A DNA stretch of 64,000 bases from Cumulibacter soli (GTDB lineage Bacteria > Actinomycetota > Actinomycetes > Mycobacteriales > Antricoccaceae), in assembly GCF_004382795.1 (NCBI RefSeq), contig NZ_SMSG01000005.1, forward strand, positions 62,001 through 126,000. The letters run 5' to 3'. Within the stretch, counting starts at the first letter, position 1. Each line of letters opens with the position of its first letter. Both the position numbers and the translations under genes were made by a program. Below the pieces are notes generated by a model. The model was not told the DNA's origin. It saw only the letters and a program-made list of their open reading frames with translations, and made no database searches. Positions 17,738 through 25,961 of the stretch are shown here, one piece after another.

Positions 17738-18684
17738 GATGCCTCCTGCATTCGCGGTTTGCCAGTGATACTCAGGAACACCTCATCGAGGCTGGGTTTG
17801 CGTAGTTCCGCGTCGGTAAGCACGACCCCAGCGGCATCGAGATGCCGCACCACCTCCGGGATCGTCACCTCACGGGAGCTGGGTGCGCTGACTCGCTGTG
17901 CACCGGCATTGACCTCGGCGGTCGATCCGGTGAGCTCACCTAACGCTGCCGCGGCGAGCGGCAGTTGTTCTGCCTCTTGAAGGTCGATGTCCACGCGGAC
18001 ACCGATCCGACGCTTCAGTTCTTCCGGTGGGCCGGAAGCCACGCGGCGTCCGCGATCGATGATGACCACCTCGTCGGCCAACTGATCAGCCTCTTCGAGG
18101 TACTGCGTGGTGAGCAGAACGGTCGTACCGGTGGCCACGAGCCTGCGGACCGTGGCCCAGATTTCATTCCGGCTGCGCGGGTCCAGCCCGGTGGTTGGCT
18201 CGTCCAGCAGCAGTACGGCACGCGGTAAGACGAAACTCGCGATGAGGTCCAGTCGGCGGCGCATACCACCGGAGTACGTCGAGACCAGCCGATCGCCCGC
18301 TTCCTCCAACTCATACTCACGAAGCAGTTCATCGGCCCGCTCGCGGGCGCGACGCCGTCCCAGGTGCTGCATCATGCCGAGGATCCGCAGGTTCTCTCGG
18401 CCGGTGAGATCGTCGTCGACCGCGGCGCTTTGACCCGCCAGCCCGATCTGAGCACGGACGGCGCCGGACTCCGTCTGTGCGTCGCGGCCATGCACCCGGA
18501 TCTGTCCCTCGTCGGGAATCGACAGAGTCGCCAGTGCCCGGACGGCGGTGGACTTGCCGGCGCCATTCGGCCCGAGCAAAGCGCATACCTTGCCTGCGGC
18601 AATCTCCAGATCAAGGCCATCGAGCGCGCGATGCGTGCCGAAGGTTTTCACCAGACCCTCGATCGAAACAGCTGAACTCATCAT
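17734..18684 (-). CDS. ABC exporter ATP-binding protein, DrrA-like
   Basis: A 316-residue ATPase with Walker A (GPNGAGKST), the signature YSGGMRRRLDLI, Walker B (AVLLLDEPTTGLDPRSR) and a switch region (TTQYLEEADQLAD). A C-terminal extension of about 85 residues is typical of the daunorubicin-resistance (DrrA) subfamily. AGAAAGGG precedes the ATG. It forms an exporter with the overlapping permease gene. A palindromic site at 18703-18721 upstream may bind a repressor. The cargo is unknown; no biosynthetic genes lie immediately alongside. Confidence 0.93.
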   Translation of the reverse strand: MMSSAVSIEGLVKTFGTHRALDGLDLEIAAGKVCALLGPNGAGKSTAVRALATLSIPDEGQIRVHGRDAQTESGAVRAQIGLAGQSAAVDDDLTGRENLRILGMMQHLGRRRARERADELLREYELEEAGDRLVSTYSGGMRRRLDLIASFVLPRAVLLLDEPTTGLDPRSRNEIWATVRRLVATGTTVLLTTQYLEEADQLADEVVIIDRGRRVASGPPEELKRRIGVRVDIDLQEAEQLPLAAAALGELTGSTAEVNAGAQRVSAPSSREVTIPEVVRHLDAAGVVLTDAELRKPSLDEVFLSITGKPRMQEAS

Positions 18685-18702
18685 GGACCCTTTCTGTGAG
18701 CA

Positions 18703-18721
18703 CTGTACGCAGTACGTTCAG
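18703..18721. promoter_or_regulatory. Candidate operator upstream of the ABC exporter
   Basis: CTGTACGCAGTACGTTCAG is a 19-bp imperfect palindrome in which 7 of 9 base pairs match. It starts 19 bp upstream of the ATPase start codon. The position and size suit a dimeric repressor of the TetR or PadR type. The regulator is not identified; the winged-helix gene next door is one candidate. Confidence 0.4.
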
Positions 18722-18841
18722 ATTACTGCACTCATCTCAAGAAGGGCGCGAATGTGACCGGAAACCACGAGCATCTGGCGCGGCGGGATGCGGCTAGGGA
18801 TCGACTGACGCCGGGCAGAGCAATCTCTCAGCGGCCGACTG

Positions 18842-19192
18842 CTAGTCAGTGAGGCGGTTTCTCGCCGCCGTGTCGAGTTGGTCGCGCCAGGCACCCATGC
18901 GGTCCCAATAGTCGTGCACCGCCTTGCGTCCGTGTTCGGTGAGCACTACCCAGGTCTGCGGTCGTTTCCCTGCGAACTGCTTGGTGACGGCGATGATGCC
19001 GGCGTCCTCGAGGGTGCCCAGATGCGCCGAGAGATTGCCCCGCGAGAGATTCGCAGCACCCGCAAGGAACGTGAAATCGGCGCCGTCACGTACGGACAGC
19101 ACCGTGACCAATGCGAGACGCGCGGGCTCGTGAATGATCTTGTCGAGTCGAGCCAGATCACCGAACGGCTCGACGTCTTCGACGTCGGTCAC
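18842..19192 (-). CDS. Winged-helix transcriptional regulator (ArsR/MarR-like)
   Basis: A 116-residue protein starting at a GTG whose GTGA overlaps the stop of the upstream membrane-protein gene. The helix-turn-helix reads FTFLAGAANLSRGNLSAHLGTLEDAG (in pieces: AANLSRGNLS and LGTLEDAG), followed by the wing (FAGKRPQTWVVLTEHG). This pattern is the small winged-helix DNA-binding family found beside membrane proteins in actinobacteria. A longer frame from 19636 would run through the other gene and is rejected. It is translationally coupled to the membrane protein, and autoregulation through the inverted repeat at 19826-19858 is plausible. Confidence 0.85.
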   Translation of the reverse strand: MTDVEDVEPFGDLARLDKIIHEPARLALVTVLSVRDGADFTFLAGAANLSRGNLSAHLGTLEDAGIIAVTKQFAGKRPQTWVVLTEHGRKAVHDYWDRMGAWRDQLDTAARNRLTD

Positions 19193-19806
19193 CGCTGTGG
19201 CCTCAACGTTCGAGCCAGGACAATGTGTGAGCGAACCGCCACCACGATCCACACCAGACAGACCACGCCGAGCAGCACCTCTGTGTGACTCAACGGATGC
19301 TCGTCCGCGCCGAGCCAGTGACCGAGCGGCAGCATCGCCGTAGTAACGATGAGTACTCCGGCAGGCAGGAGCACAATCCCGAGGCTTGAGCGCACGAGCC
19401 ACCCCAGCACGAGCACCGCGACTCCTACGACGAGACCCTCCAGGCTGACGACCGTGACAGGCACCGTCCCGGCGACGACGACCAGGACGGCCACCACGGC
19501 GACGCCGGCGACCCAGCGGATGGCACCGCCGCGTCCGGACGGCGCGAGTTGACCGTACGTACGCCGGTACCACCGCGTGATCACCGCGCTCATCAACAAC
19601 GCGAGCGCGATCCCGATCCCCGCGCCGAGCGCCCACGCCGCAGATCCCTCGAATCGATCGCCGGCCCAGGCCGAGACAGCAAAGAACGCCGTGATCACTA
19701 CGAGGCCAGGAATAACTGCCAAGCCCTGCAGGGCCTCGAAGTGAGCCGCGACGAACCTCAAATCAGCCACCCGCGCACGAGTTAGCGAATCATCGCGAGT
19801 ATCCAT
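19189..19806 (-). CDS. Multi-pass membrane protein of unknown function
   Basis: A 205-residue protein with about five or six hydrophobic segments, for example VIPGLVVITAFFAVSAWAG, AGIGIALALLMSAVITRWY, AGVAVVAVLVVVAGTVPV, VGVAVLVLGWLV and VLLGVVCLVWIVVAV. No catalytic motif is seen. It is co-transcribed with the downstream winged-helix regulator through a GTGA overlap, an arrangement often seen for two-gene regulator/membrane-protein cassettes. A perfect 14-bp inverted repeat lies 20 bp upstream of the ATG. Its role is not known. Confidence 0.75.
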   Translation of the reverse strand: MDTRDDSLTRARVADLRFVAAHFEALQGLAVIPGLVVITAFFAVSAWAGDRFEGSAAWALGAGIGIALALLMSAVITRWYRRTYGQLAPSGRGGAIRWVAGVAVVAVLVVVAGTVPVTVVSLEGLVVGVAVLVLGWLVRSSLGIVLLPAGVLIVTTAMLPLGHWLGADEHPLSHTEVLLGVVCLVWIVVAVRSHIVLARTLRPQR

Positions 19807-19825
19807 ACCCCGGATGATCCATCAT

Positions 19826-19858
19826 TACAGACATGTTTGCAACACAAACATGTCTGTA
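19826..19858. promoter_or_regulatory. Perfect 14-bp inverted repeat, probable operator
   Basis: TACAGACATGTTTG is followed by the 5-nt spacer CAACA and its exact reverse complement CAAACATGTCTGTA. It starts 20 bp upstream of the membrane-protein ATG (19806). It has no T-tract and moderate AT content, so it is better read as an operator than a terminator. The adjacent winged-helix protein is the most likely ligand. Confidence 0.65.
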
Positions 19859-19984
19859 GTGATGCCTGTGCACCTGTGACTTTGGGTCTGCGAGGCTCGA
19901 ACCCTGAACCATTAAGCCTAGTTCTGCGATCAGCGTACGCAGTAACTGTTGGCGCCTACACTTGTCTGCGCGAAAGGGTGTCGA

Positions 19985-20668
19985 TTGACCGAGAAACCGC
20001 GAAGCATCTGGCTGCGCAGCGAACGCAGCGGGCGAGGCCCCGTACCTGAGTACGGCCGGACACAGATCGCGTCCGCAGCGATCGAGATCGCCGACGAGAG
20101 CGGTCTCGAAGCCGTGTCGACTCGCAAGGTCGCAGCGCGCATCGGTGCGTCGGCGACGTCCCTATACCGATACGTATCCAGTCGCGACGAACTGCTCGAG
20201 CTCATGCTGGACACGAGTTGCGCGACCCTCGACCTCACCGCACCGCTCATCGGCGACTGGCGCCGCGACCTCATCGAACTAGCGGAGCAACTGCGCGGCT
20301 TATATCGCCGTCACCGGTGGTTGCTCGACCTCGCGCAGGGCCAACCCTCATTAACGCCGAACGTCGTACTGCTCATGGAGCGCGCGCTCGCGGCGATGGC
20401 ACCGCTGGATGTCCCCGGCGGCACGAAGCTCGAAGCCTTCGCCATCATGAACGGCATCGTCGCCTCAGTGACCCGCCTGGAGATCAGTAGCGGCCAGTCG
20501 AATCAGGCCTGGCAAAAGGCCCAAGTCGAGTTCCTCGCCAGCGCCGTCTCCGATGGCGAGCACCCGCACCTGTCCGCGGCCTTCGCGTCACCAGCGGTCG
20601 AAGGGGACGCCGACATGCTGCATCGCGTTTTGCCGCGAGTACTCGCCGGCGTCCTCGGCATCGATTAA
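19985..20668 (+). CDS. TetR-family transcriptional regulator
   Basis: About 227 residues. The TTG at 19985 (MTEKPRS...) has AAAGGG upstream; an in-frame ATG at 19949 would add 12 residues. The N-terminal TetR domain reads QIASAAIEIADESGLEAVSTRKVA (in pieces: AIEIADESG, STRKVAARIG, ATSLYRYV), with a classic recognition helix. The C-terminal ligand domain is of the TetR_C_11 type, common in actinobacterial drug or antibiotic responders. It faces away from the membrane-protein operon and stands alone. No target can be named. Confidence 0.88.
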   Translation: MTEKPRSIWLRSERSGRGPVPEYGRTQIASAAIEIADESGLEAVSTRKVAARIGASATSLYRYVSSRDELLELMLDTSCATLDLTAPLIGDWRRDLIELAEQLRGLYRRHRWLLDLAQGQPSLTPNVVLLMERALAAMAPLDVPGGTKLEAFAIMNGIVASVTRLEISSGQSNQAWQKAQVEFLASAVSDGEHPHLSAAFASPAVEGDADMLHRVLPRVLAGVLGID

Positions 20669-20777
20669 CCCAGGCGCGGCGGACGCCGCAGCAGCATCCG
20701 AAGCGAATCCCAGAATCACACGTGGACCGGTAGCGCCGCCCGAATACGCGCCCGACCAGGCGAGTCCACGGCAGGCG

Positions 20778-21416
20778 TCATTCGGACCAGGGGCTATTGA
20801 GGATGATGTCCACGAAGTCCTCGCGGTGGTAGCCCGGCACAAACCGTGCCAGTACGTCGGCGTTGACGTTGCCGAACGTCGTCTCGGGCCGTCGGACATT
20901 ACCGTCGGTAAACGCGGCAAGAATGCGATTCTTGAAGTCAGGACGCGGATGCGCCGCGGTGACCTCATCGCGTTGTGCCTCGCTGAGCTCGCCGTACCAG
21001 ATGCCTAGTACGTCGGTTTCGACGCCCGCCGTCACCAAAGCCACCTCGGGGCTCATGAACTCGGGAACGCCCGGCGTGGTGTGCAGGGCGATCCCTGTCC
21101 ACACCGTCATCGCGCGGTCAGCACCAACGCCACGGGAAGCGAGGAAATCGCGGGCCGCGTTGGCGCCGTCCACCTCGAAACGCAGCGTCGATCCAGCGAA
21201 CGCCTCGGTGAGCCCGAGATCGTGGAACATAGCTCCGGCGTACAGCAATTCGAGGTCCACATCGAGCCCGCGACGCTCCCCGGCCAACGCGCCGAACAGG
21301 AACACCCGGCGCGAGTGATCAAAGAGCAGATCGCTCTCGCGCTCCCTGATGTAGTCGGTGATATCGCGGACAAGGGCGGTATCAGGGATCGCGATCCCCG
21401 CAATGGTCTCGATCAT
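20778..21416 (-). CDS. HD-domain hydrolase-like protein
   Basis: A 212-residue protein starting at an ATG with CAGGAG 6 nt upstream. The metal site of the HD superfamily is visible: HSRRVFLFGAL (first His), AGAMFHDLGLTEAF (the HD pair) and a distal His in WTGIALHTTPG. It resembles the cyanamide-hydratase-like or general HD hydrolases annotated in many soil bacteria. The substrate is unknown. It is divergent from the GlxA-type regulator, 113 bp away, and may be its target. Confidence 0.82.
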   Translation of the reverse strand: MIETIAGIAIPDTALVRDITDYIRERESDLLFDHSRRVFLFGALAGERRGLDVDLELLYAGAMFHDLGLTEAFAGSTLRFEVDGANAARDFLASRGVGADRAMTVWTGIALHTTPGVPEFMSPEVALVTAGVETDVLGIWYGELSEAQRDEVTAAHPRPDFKNRILAAFTDGNVRRPETTFGNVNADVLARFVPGYHREDFVDIILNSPWSE

Positions 21417-21529
21417 GGGTTCTCCTGACGGCACGGCGGTGTCTGACTCAGTCCACAATGACGCTTCCCGTCAATCACCGCGCCTGTCTGTCGTGACATA
21501 TAACCCACCAATCCGGACATACTGGAGCA

Positions 21530-22492
21530 ATGAACGCCCATGAGGTCGTCTTCCTCGTCTTCGACGGAATGACACAGCTCGACGTCGCCGGCCCCGCCGA
21601 GGTCTTTGCCGAGGCACGTCGCCGTGGTGCCCGCTACGAACTTCGCTATGTCTCGCCGGACGGGCGCACCGTAGACACATCGATTGGAACCCGGCTCGAA
21701 CCCGACGGCCCAGCCGCGGACATCGCCCGCGCTGGGACCGTGCTCGTGGTCGGCAGCGATTCGTTGCCCACCCGGCCCATCCCGCCTGAACTCGCCGAAG
21801 CGACTCGCCACCTCGTCGGTGTCGCGGATCGTGTCGCATCGGTGTGCACCGGCGCATTCTTGCTAGCGGCCGTCGGCGCCCTCGACGGCCATCGCGCGAC
21901 GACACACTGGGCGCATGCGGCCCGTCTGGCGACATCGCATCCGCGGATCGAGGTCGATTCGGACGCACTGTTCGTGCACGACGGTCGGGTCCATACCTCA
22001 GCCGGAGTGTCAGCTGGTATCGATCTGGCGCTGTCACTGGTCGAGTCCGACCTCGGCGCTGACCTCGCGCGGGATGTCGCGCAGCAGCTGGTGCTGTTCA
22101 TGCGCCGTCCCGGTGGGCAATCGCAGTTCTCAGCAATGCTCGACATCTCGCATGGGGCACAGGCGAATGTGCGGCTGGTGGTCGACGCGATCATCGAGAG
22201 ACCGGATACGCCATGGACGGTGCAGGACTTAGCGCAGCTTGCCGGTGTGAGCGCACGGCACCTTTCCCGACTCTTCGTGGCTCAGATCGGGATGACGCCC
22301 GTCGCGTTTGTCGAGCAAACCCGGCTGGAGACCGCGAAGAGCCTGCTGCTGCGCGGTGAGTCAGTCACCGCGACGGCGCGCCGATGCGGCTTTGCGAGTC
22401 CGGAAACAATGCGCCGCACGTTCGTGCGAGCTCTCGGGTTGCCGCCGCGTAGTTATCGACAGCGCTTTCAGGTGACCGAAGCGATGAGATGA
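21530..22492 (+). CDS. GlxA-family regulator (DJ-1/PfpI domain plus AraC HTH)
   Basis: A 320-residue two-domain regulator. Residues 1-190 form a class-I glutamine-amidotransferase-like DJ-1/PfpI domain (VVFLVFDGMTQLDVAGP, VASVCTGAFLLAAVGALDG with the elbow Cys, TTHW). Residues 215-315 form an AraC-type double helix-turn-helix (TVQDLAQLAGVSARHLSRLF, TARRCGFASPETMRRTF). Such proteins sense small molecules and activate neighbouring catabolic genes. It starts 113 bp from the divergent HD gene and is followed 49 bp later by the molybdoenzyme on the same strand, so either may be regulated by it. Confidence 0.92.
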   Translation: MNAHEVVFLVFDGMTQLDVAGPAEVFAEARRRGARYELRYVSPDGRTVDTSIGTRLEPDGPAADIARAGTVLVVGSDSLPTRPIPPELAEATRHLVGVADRVASVCTGAFLLAAVGALDGHRATTHWAHAARLATSHPRIEVDSDALFVHDGRVHTSAGVSAGIDLALSLVESDLGADLARDVAQQLVLFMRRPGGQSQFSAMLDISHGAQANVRLVVDAIIERPDTPWTVQDLAQLAGVSARHLSRLFVAQIGMTPVAFVEQTRLETAKSLLLRGESVTATARRCGFASPETMRRTFVRALGLPPRSYRQRFQVTEAMR

Positions 22493-22541
22493 CGAACCAC
22501 GCCCAAATCGGATCAGGTAGTCGCGGGCTTACCATCGGGAG

Positions 22542-24800
22542 ATGGGAAAGTTGCATCTGGCGCACTGGGGAACGTTCGAGGCTGAGGTCGAGAACGGGCG
22601 CATCACCGAGGTGACGCCGTATTCCGGTGATCCCGATCCGCACCGCATCTTCGAGAACGTCGTCGCTATGCAGGATCACCCCACCCGCATCGACCGTCCA
22701 TACGTGCGCCGCGGATGGCTCGAGCACGGCCCCGGGCCAAGCGAGCAACGTGGCCGCGACGAGTTCGTGCCGATGGAATGGGACGAAGCCCTCGATCTCG
22801 TCGCCGGTGAACTCAAGCGGCTGTACGACGGCCCCGGACCCGAGGCGATTTACGGGGGTTCGTACGGCTGGTCCAGCGCCGGTCGCTTCCACCACGCCCA
22901 AACTCAGGTCAAGCGGATGCTCGCGGCCGCTGGCGGGTACGTCGGACACGTGAACAATTACTCGTACGGCGCATCCGGGCCGTTTCTGCCACACGTTCTC
23001 GCGAACGAGTCCCAATGGCAGTCGAAGTCGACCACATGGAAATCGATCGCGGAGAACTCCGAGTTGATCATCGCGATCGGCGGCCTCGCGCGAAAGAACT
23101 CCAGCATCGCCAACGGCGGGGCGATCCGTCACGATCTGCTTGGCTGGCTCGAGCAGGCCCGCGAGCGCGGCGCGACGGTCGTATCACTGTCCCCGCTTCG
23201 TGACGACCTGCCCGTGGAAGGTCGCTGGATCCCGGTGCGCCCCGGTACCGACGGCGCACTACTGCAAGCAGTTGCGCACGAGCTGGTCGAAGCAGGCCTG
23301 TATGACAAGGAGTTCATCGCCAACTACACCGTCGGTTTCGACCTGTTCGAGCAGTCGATCAAGGACACCACGCCCGAGTGGGCGGCGAAACAATGCGGCG
23401 TACCGGCCGAGCAGATCCGCGAACTCGCCCACGAAATGGCGTCCAAACGAACCTTCTTGACGATGTCATGGTCGATGCAGCGCCAGCAGTACGGCGAACA
23501 CACCCTGTGGCTCGGCGTCTGCGTGGCCGCGCTGCTTGGCCAGATCGGCTTGCCCGGCGGAGGCTTCGGCCATGGATACGCATCAACCAACCGTGTCGGA
23601 CATAGTGAAATGCTGCTCGGGCTACCCAAGTTCAGCATGGGACACAACCCGGTCCGCACCTTCATCCCGGTGGCGCGGATCGCCGACATGATGTTGCACC
23701 CGGGCGAAAGTTACAGCTATGACGGCCGAACGCTGACGTACCCCGACATCAAACTCGTCTACTGGGCCGGCGGGAACCCGTTCCATGCGCACCCCGACCT
23801 CAAACGCCTCCACCGCGCATTCGGGAAGATCGATACATTTGTGGTGCAGGAGTCGGCGTGGACAGCCACCGCGCGTCAGGCCGATATCGTATTGCCGGCC
23901 ACCCTCTCCATCGAACGAGATGACATCGGCGCAGCGGTCACCGAGGACCAACTCCTACCGATGCACAAACTCGTCGAACCGTACGGCCAGTCGCGCGACG
24001 ATTTCGACATCTTCGCTGAGATCACGCGCCGCCTCGGTTGCGAGATGTCCTATACCGAGGGACGCAGTACGCAGCAGTGGTTGCAATACATGTACGACAA
24101 GTTTCGCGATAAGTACGCGACCCGCGGGTATGACCTGCCGCCATGGGACGAGTTCTGGTCGGCGGGCCAGCCGATCGACATCCCCAAGGCTGACGTCGAT
24201 CACGTGCAGCACAGCGAGTTCCGCGCCGATCCGGCAGCGAATCCATTACGCACTTCCAGCACCTTGATCCATTTACAGTCTGATGAGATCGATAGTTTTG
24301 GATATGAGGATTGTCCAGGAACGCCCATGTGGCGCGAACCCGACGACTGGGCGAACCGCGCGGATTACCCGCTGACGCTGATCGCGAACCAACCGAAATC
24401 CCGGCTACATAGCCAACTCGATCCCGGGGGTTACTCGGCCGCCTCCAAGGTCGCCGGGCGCGAACCAATCCGTATTCACCCCGCAGACGCCGCCGAGCGC
24501 GGTATCGGCGACGGTGACGTCGTGCAGGTATCGAGCCCAATCGGGTACTGCCTCGCCGGCGCAGTCCTGTCCGAGGACTTGATGCGCGGGGTCGCACAAC
24601 TGTCCACCGGCGCCTGGTACGACCCGGATGACGACGGAAACTGCATGCACGGCAACCCGAACGTACTGACCAAGGACATCCCCGTCTCATCGCTGAGCCG
24701 CGGGAACGTTGGCCAACACGTTCAAGTACAGGTGGCCAAGTACGTCGGCACGCCGCCACCGGTCACGGTCTGGCAGCCACCCCGTATCGCCGCCCGCTGA
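22542..24800 (+). CDS. Molybdopterin S/N-oxide reductase, BisC/TorA-like
   Basis: A 752-residue molybdoenzyme of the DMSO-reductase family. It opens directly with SHWG-like HLAHWGTFEAEV and lacks a cysteine motif for an Fe-S cluster, as in biotin-sulfoxide and TMAO reductases. YSYGASGPFLPHVL covers the region of the Ser molybdenum ligand; other landmarks are GGSYGWSSAGRFHHAQ, the VYWAGGNPFHAHPDL loop and a C-terminal molybdopterin-dinucleotide domain (LTLIANQPKSRLHSQLDPG). No twin-arginine signal is present, so it is probably cytoplasmic like BisC. It reduces an S- or N-oxide; the physiological substrate is unknown. A 19-bp hairpin follows 50 bp downstream. Confidence 0.9.
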   Translation: MGKLHLAHWGTFEAEVENGRITEVTPYSGDPDPHRIFENVVAMQDHPTRIDRPYVRRGWLEHGPGPSEQRGRDEFVPMEWDEALDLVAGELKRLYDGPGPEAIYGGSYGWSSAGRFHHAQTQVKRMLAAAGGYVGHVNNYSYGASGPFLPHVLANESQWQSKSTTWKSIAENSELIIAIGGLARKNSSIANGGAIRHDLLGWLEQARERGATVVSLSPLRDDLPVEGRWIPVRPGTDGALLQAVAHELVEAGLYDKEFIANYTVGFDLFEQSIKDTTPEWAAKQCGVPAEQIRELAHEMASKRTFLTMSWSMQRQQYGEHTLWLGVCVAALLGQIGLPGGGFGHGYASTNRVGHSEMLLGLPKFSMGHNPVRTFIPVARIADMMLHPGESYSYDGRTLTYPDIKLVYWAGGNPFHAHPDLKRLHRAFGKIDTFVVQESAWTATARQADIVLPATLSIERDDIGAAVTEDQLLPMHKLVEPYGQSRDDFDIFAEITRRLGCEMSYTEGRSTQQWLQYMYDKFRDKYATRGYDLPPWDEFWSAGQPIDIPKADVDHVQHSEFRADPAANPLRTSSTLIHLQSDEIDSFGYEDCPGTPMWREPDDWANRADYPLTLIANQPKSRLHSQLDPGGYSAASKVAGREPIRIHPADAAERGIGDGDVVQVSSPIGYCLAGAVLSEDLMRGVAQLSTGAWYDPDDDGNCMHGNPNVLTKDIPVSSLSRGNVGQHVQVQVAKYVGTPPPVTVWQPPRIAAR

Positions 24801-24849
24801 CGCACTACAGGACAGGTGTGCTGGTACCCCCTAATCACTCCGTTAATAG

Positions 24850-24891
24850 CTAGCGCGTTTCTGCCCCGTAGTCGGGGCAGAAACGCGCTAG
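24850..24891. terminator. Perfect 19-bp hairpin between convergent genes
   Basis: CTAGCGCGTTTCTGCCCCG is followed by a TAGT loop and its exact reverse complement. It lies 50 bp after the molybdoenzyme stop and 90 bp before the end of the convergent siderophore-interacting gene, so it probably terminates both. There is no long T-tract. Confidence 0.7.
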
Positions 24892-24980
24892 TTACTGCGC
24901 AAGAAGCGAATTCAGCGAGGGTCCAAAGTCGAGAATCCAAAGTGGTGACGACCTGTGGTGAACGCCGTCGGCACACAGGA

Positions 24981-25790
24981 CTACGCGGGAAGCTTGTAGT
25001 ACCCGCAGAAGGTGACCTGGTTGCGATCGATCCCACGATCGCGCACCAGCAATCGACGTACGCCGGTGGCCAGGCTCGACTCGCCCACGGCGAACGCGTA
25101 CACCCGTTCGCTGACCTGCCGCGCGGCGGCAGCAGCCAACGCCGCCTGTCCGGGAAGCTGCGTGGCGCCCCGGGTGACCCACTCGACGGTGACGTCGCTG
25201 TTGGTCGGCGCGGGCTGCCGGTCGGCGTCGTCCGGTACCTCAATGATTGCGTGTCCGCGCACTCCGGGCTCCAAGCTGCGTAGTACGCCGAGTGCGGCCG
25301 GCATCGCAGTTTCGTCCGCGACGATCAGCACTTCGTCGGCGAGCGCCGCCTTCTCCGGGAGCCACCCGTGACCCTGATCAATGAACGCGATCGGGTCACC
25401 TGGCTTCGCCCGCTTCGACCACGGTCCGGCGATCCCGTCATCGCCGTGTACGACGAAGTCGATGTCGAGTTCGAGGCCGTCACGGCGGAAATCGCGCACC
25501 GTGTAATTGCGAACCTCAGGGCGAGTTTCGTCAGGCAGTGCCAGGTAGGTCTGATAGGTGTCGACATCGAAACGCGAAGGAACGTTGTCGAACCGAACCT
25601 GGTCGGTCACCGGCACTAGTAACCGGAACCACTGGTCAAAACCTCGATAGTCGAACGAGTCGAGGTCGCCTCCGCCGATTGTCACCCGCTGGATGTGCGG
25701 GCTGATCGCCGCCGAGCGCACCACCCGTGCGGTGATCACCCCGGTGTCGGCGTGCATCACGGCGACGTTCGTCATCTCTTCGTCCGGCAT
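24981..25790 (-). CDS. Siderophore-interacting protein (FAD-dependent ferric reductase)
   Basis: A 269-residue protein of the SIP/ViuB family. The N-terminal FAD-binding barrel contains RNYTVRDFR, the RxYTxR flavin motif. The C-terminal SIP domain (EVLIVADETAMPAALGVL, VTFCGYYKLP) binds the nicotinamide cofactor. These enzymes reduce Fe(III)-siderophores in the cytoplasm to release iron. AGGGAG precedes the ATG. A near-consensus DtxR/IdeR box ends 13 bp upstream of the start, so iron repression is expected. It is 16 kb from the synthase locus and may serve another siderophore. Confidence 0.93.
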   Translation of the reverse strand: MPDEEMTNVAVMHADTGVITARVVRSAAISPHIQRVTIGGGDLDSFDYRGFDQWFRLLVPVTDQVRFDNVPSRFDVDTYQTYLALPDETRPEVRNYTVRDFRRDGLELDIDFVVHGDDGIAGPWSKRAKPGDPIAFIDQGHGWLPEKAALADEVLIVADETAMPAALGVLRSLEPGVRGHAIIEVPDDADRQPAPTNSDVTVEWVTRGATQLPGQAALAAAAARQVSERVYAFAVGESSLATGVRRLLVRDRGIDRNQVTFCGYYKLPA

Positions 25791-25802
25791 CTCACTCCCT
25801 CA

Positions 25803-25821
25803 TTAGGTCTGCCTAACCTAA
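25803..25821. promoter_or_regulatory. DtxR/IdeR iron box
   Basis: TTAGGTCTGCCTAACCTAA matches the 19-bp DtxR/IdeR consensus TTAGGTTAGGCTAACCTAA at 16 of 19 positions and keeps both outer half-sites. It lies 13-31 bp upstream of the siderophore-interacting gene, where bound repressor would block transcription. Confidence 0.85.
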
Positions 25822-25853
25822 AAGAATAACGATGCCATACCGCCGAACAAAAT

Positions 25854-25892
25854 GCTGGTGCGGTGGCTTCTTCCCCAAGCCACCGCACCAGC
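25854..25892 (-). terminator. Rho-independent terminator after the yqgE-like gene
   Basis: GCTGGTGCGGTGGCTT pairs perfectly over 16 bp with its complement across a 7-nt loop. Read on the minus strand it is followed by ATTTTGTT. It lies 70 bp past the stop of the YqgE gene and isolates it from the iron-regulated gene downstream. Confidence 0.85.
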
Positions 25893-25961
25893 GGAAACCA
25901 TTAAATCGCACGCGCCACTGGCGCCCAACACCGACACGCCGATCTCCCGGACAACCCTGGG

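Noticed and set aside
19870-19925. tRNA 3'-end-like sequence on the minus strand (GGTTCGAGCC next to AGACCCA)
   Set aside because: The T-stem does not pair and there is no matching acceptor, D-arm or anticodon arm within range; it is at most a chance match or a remnant.
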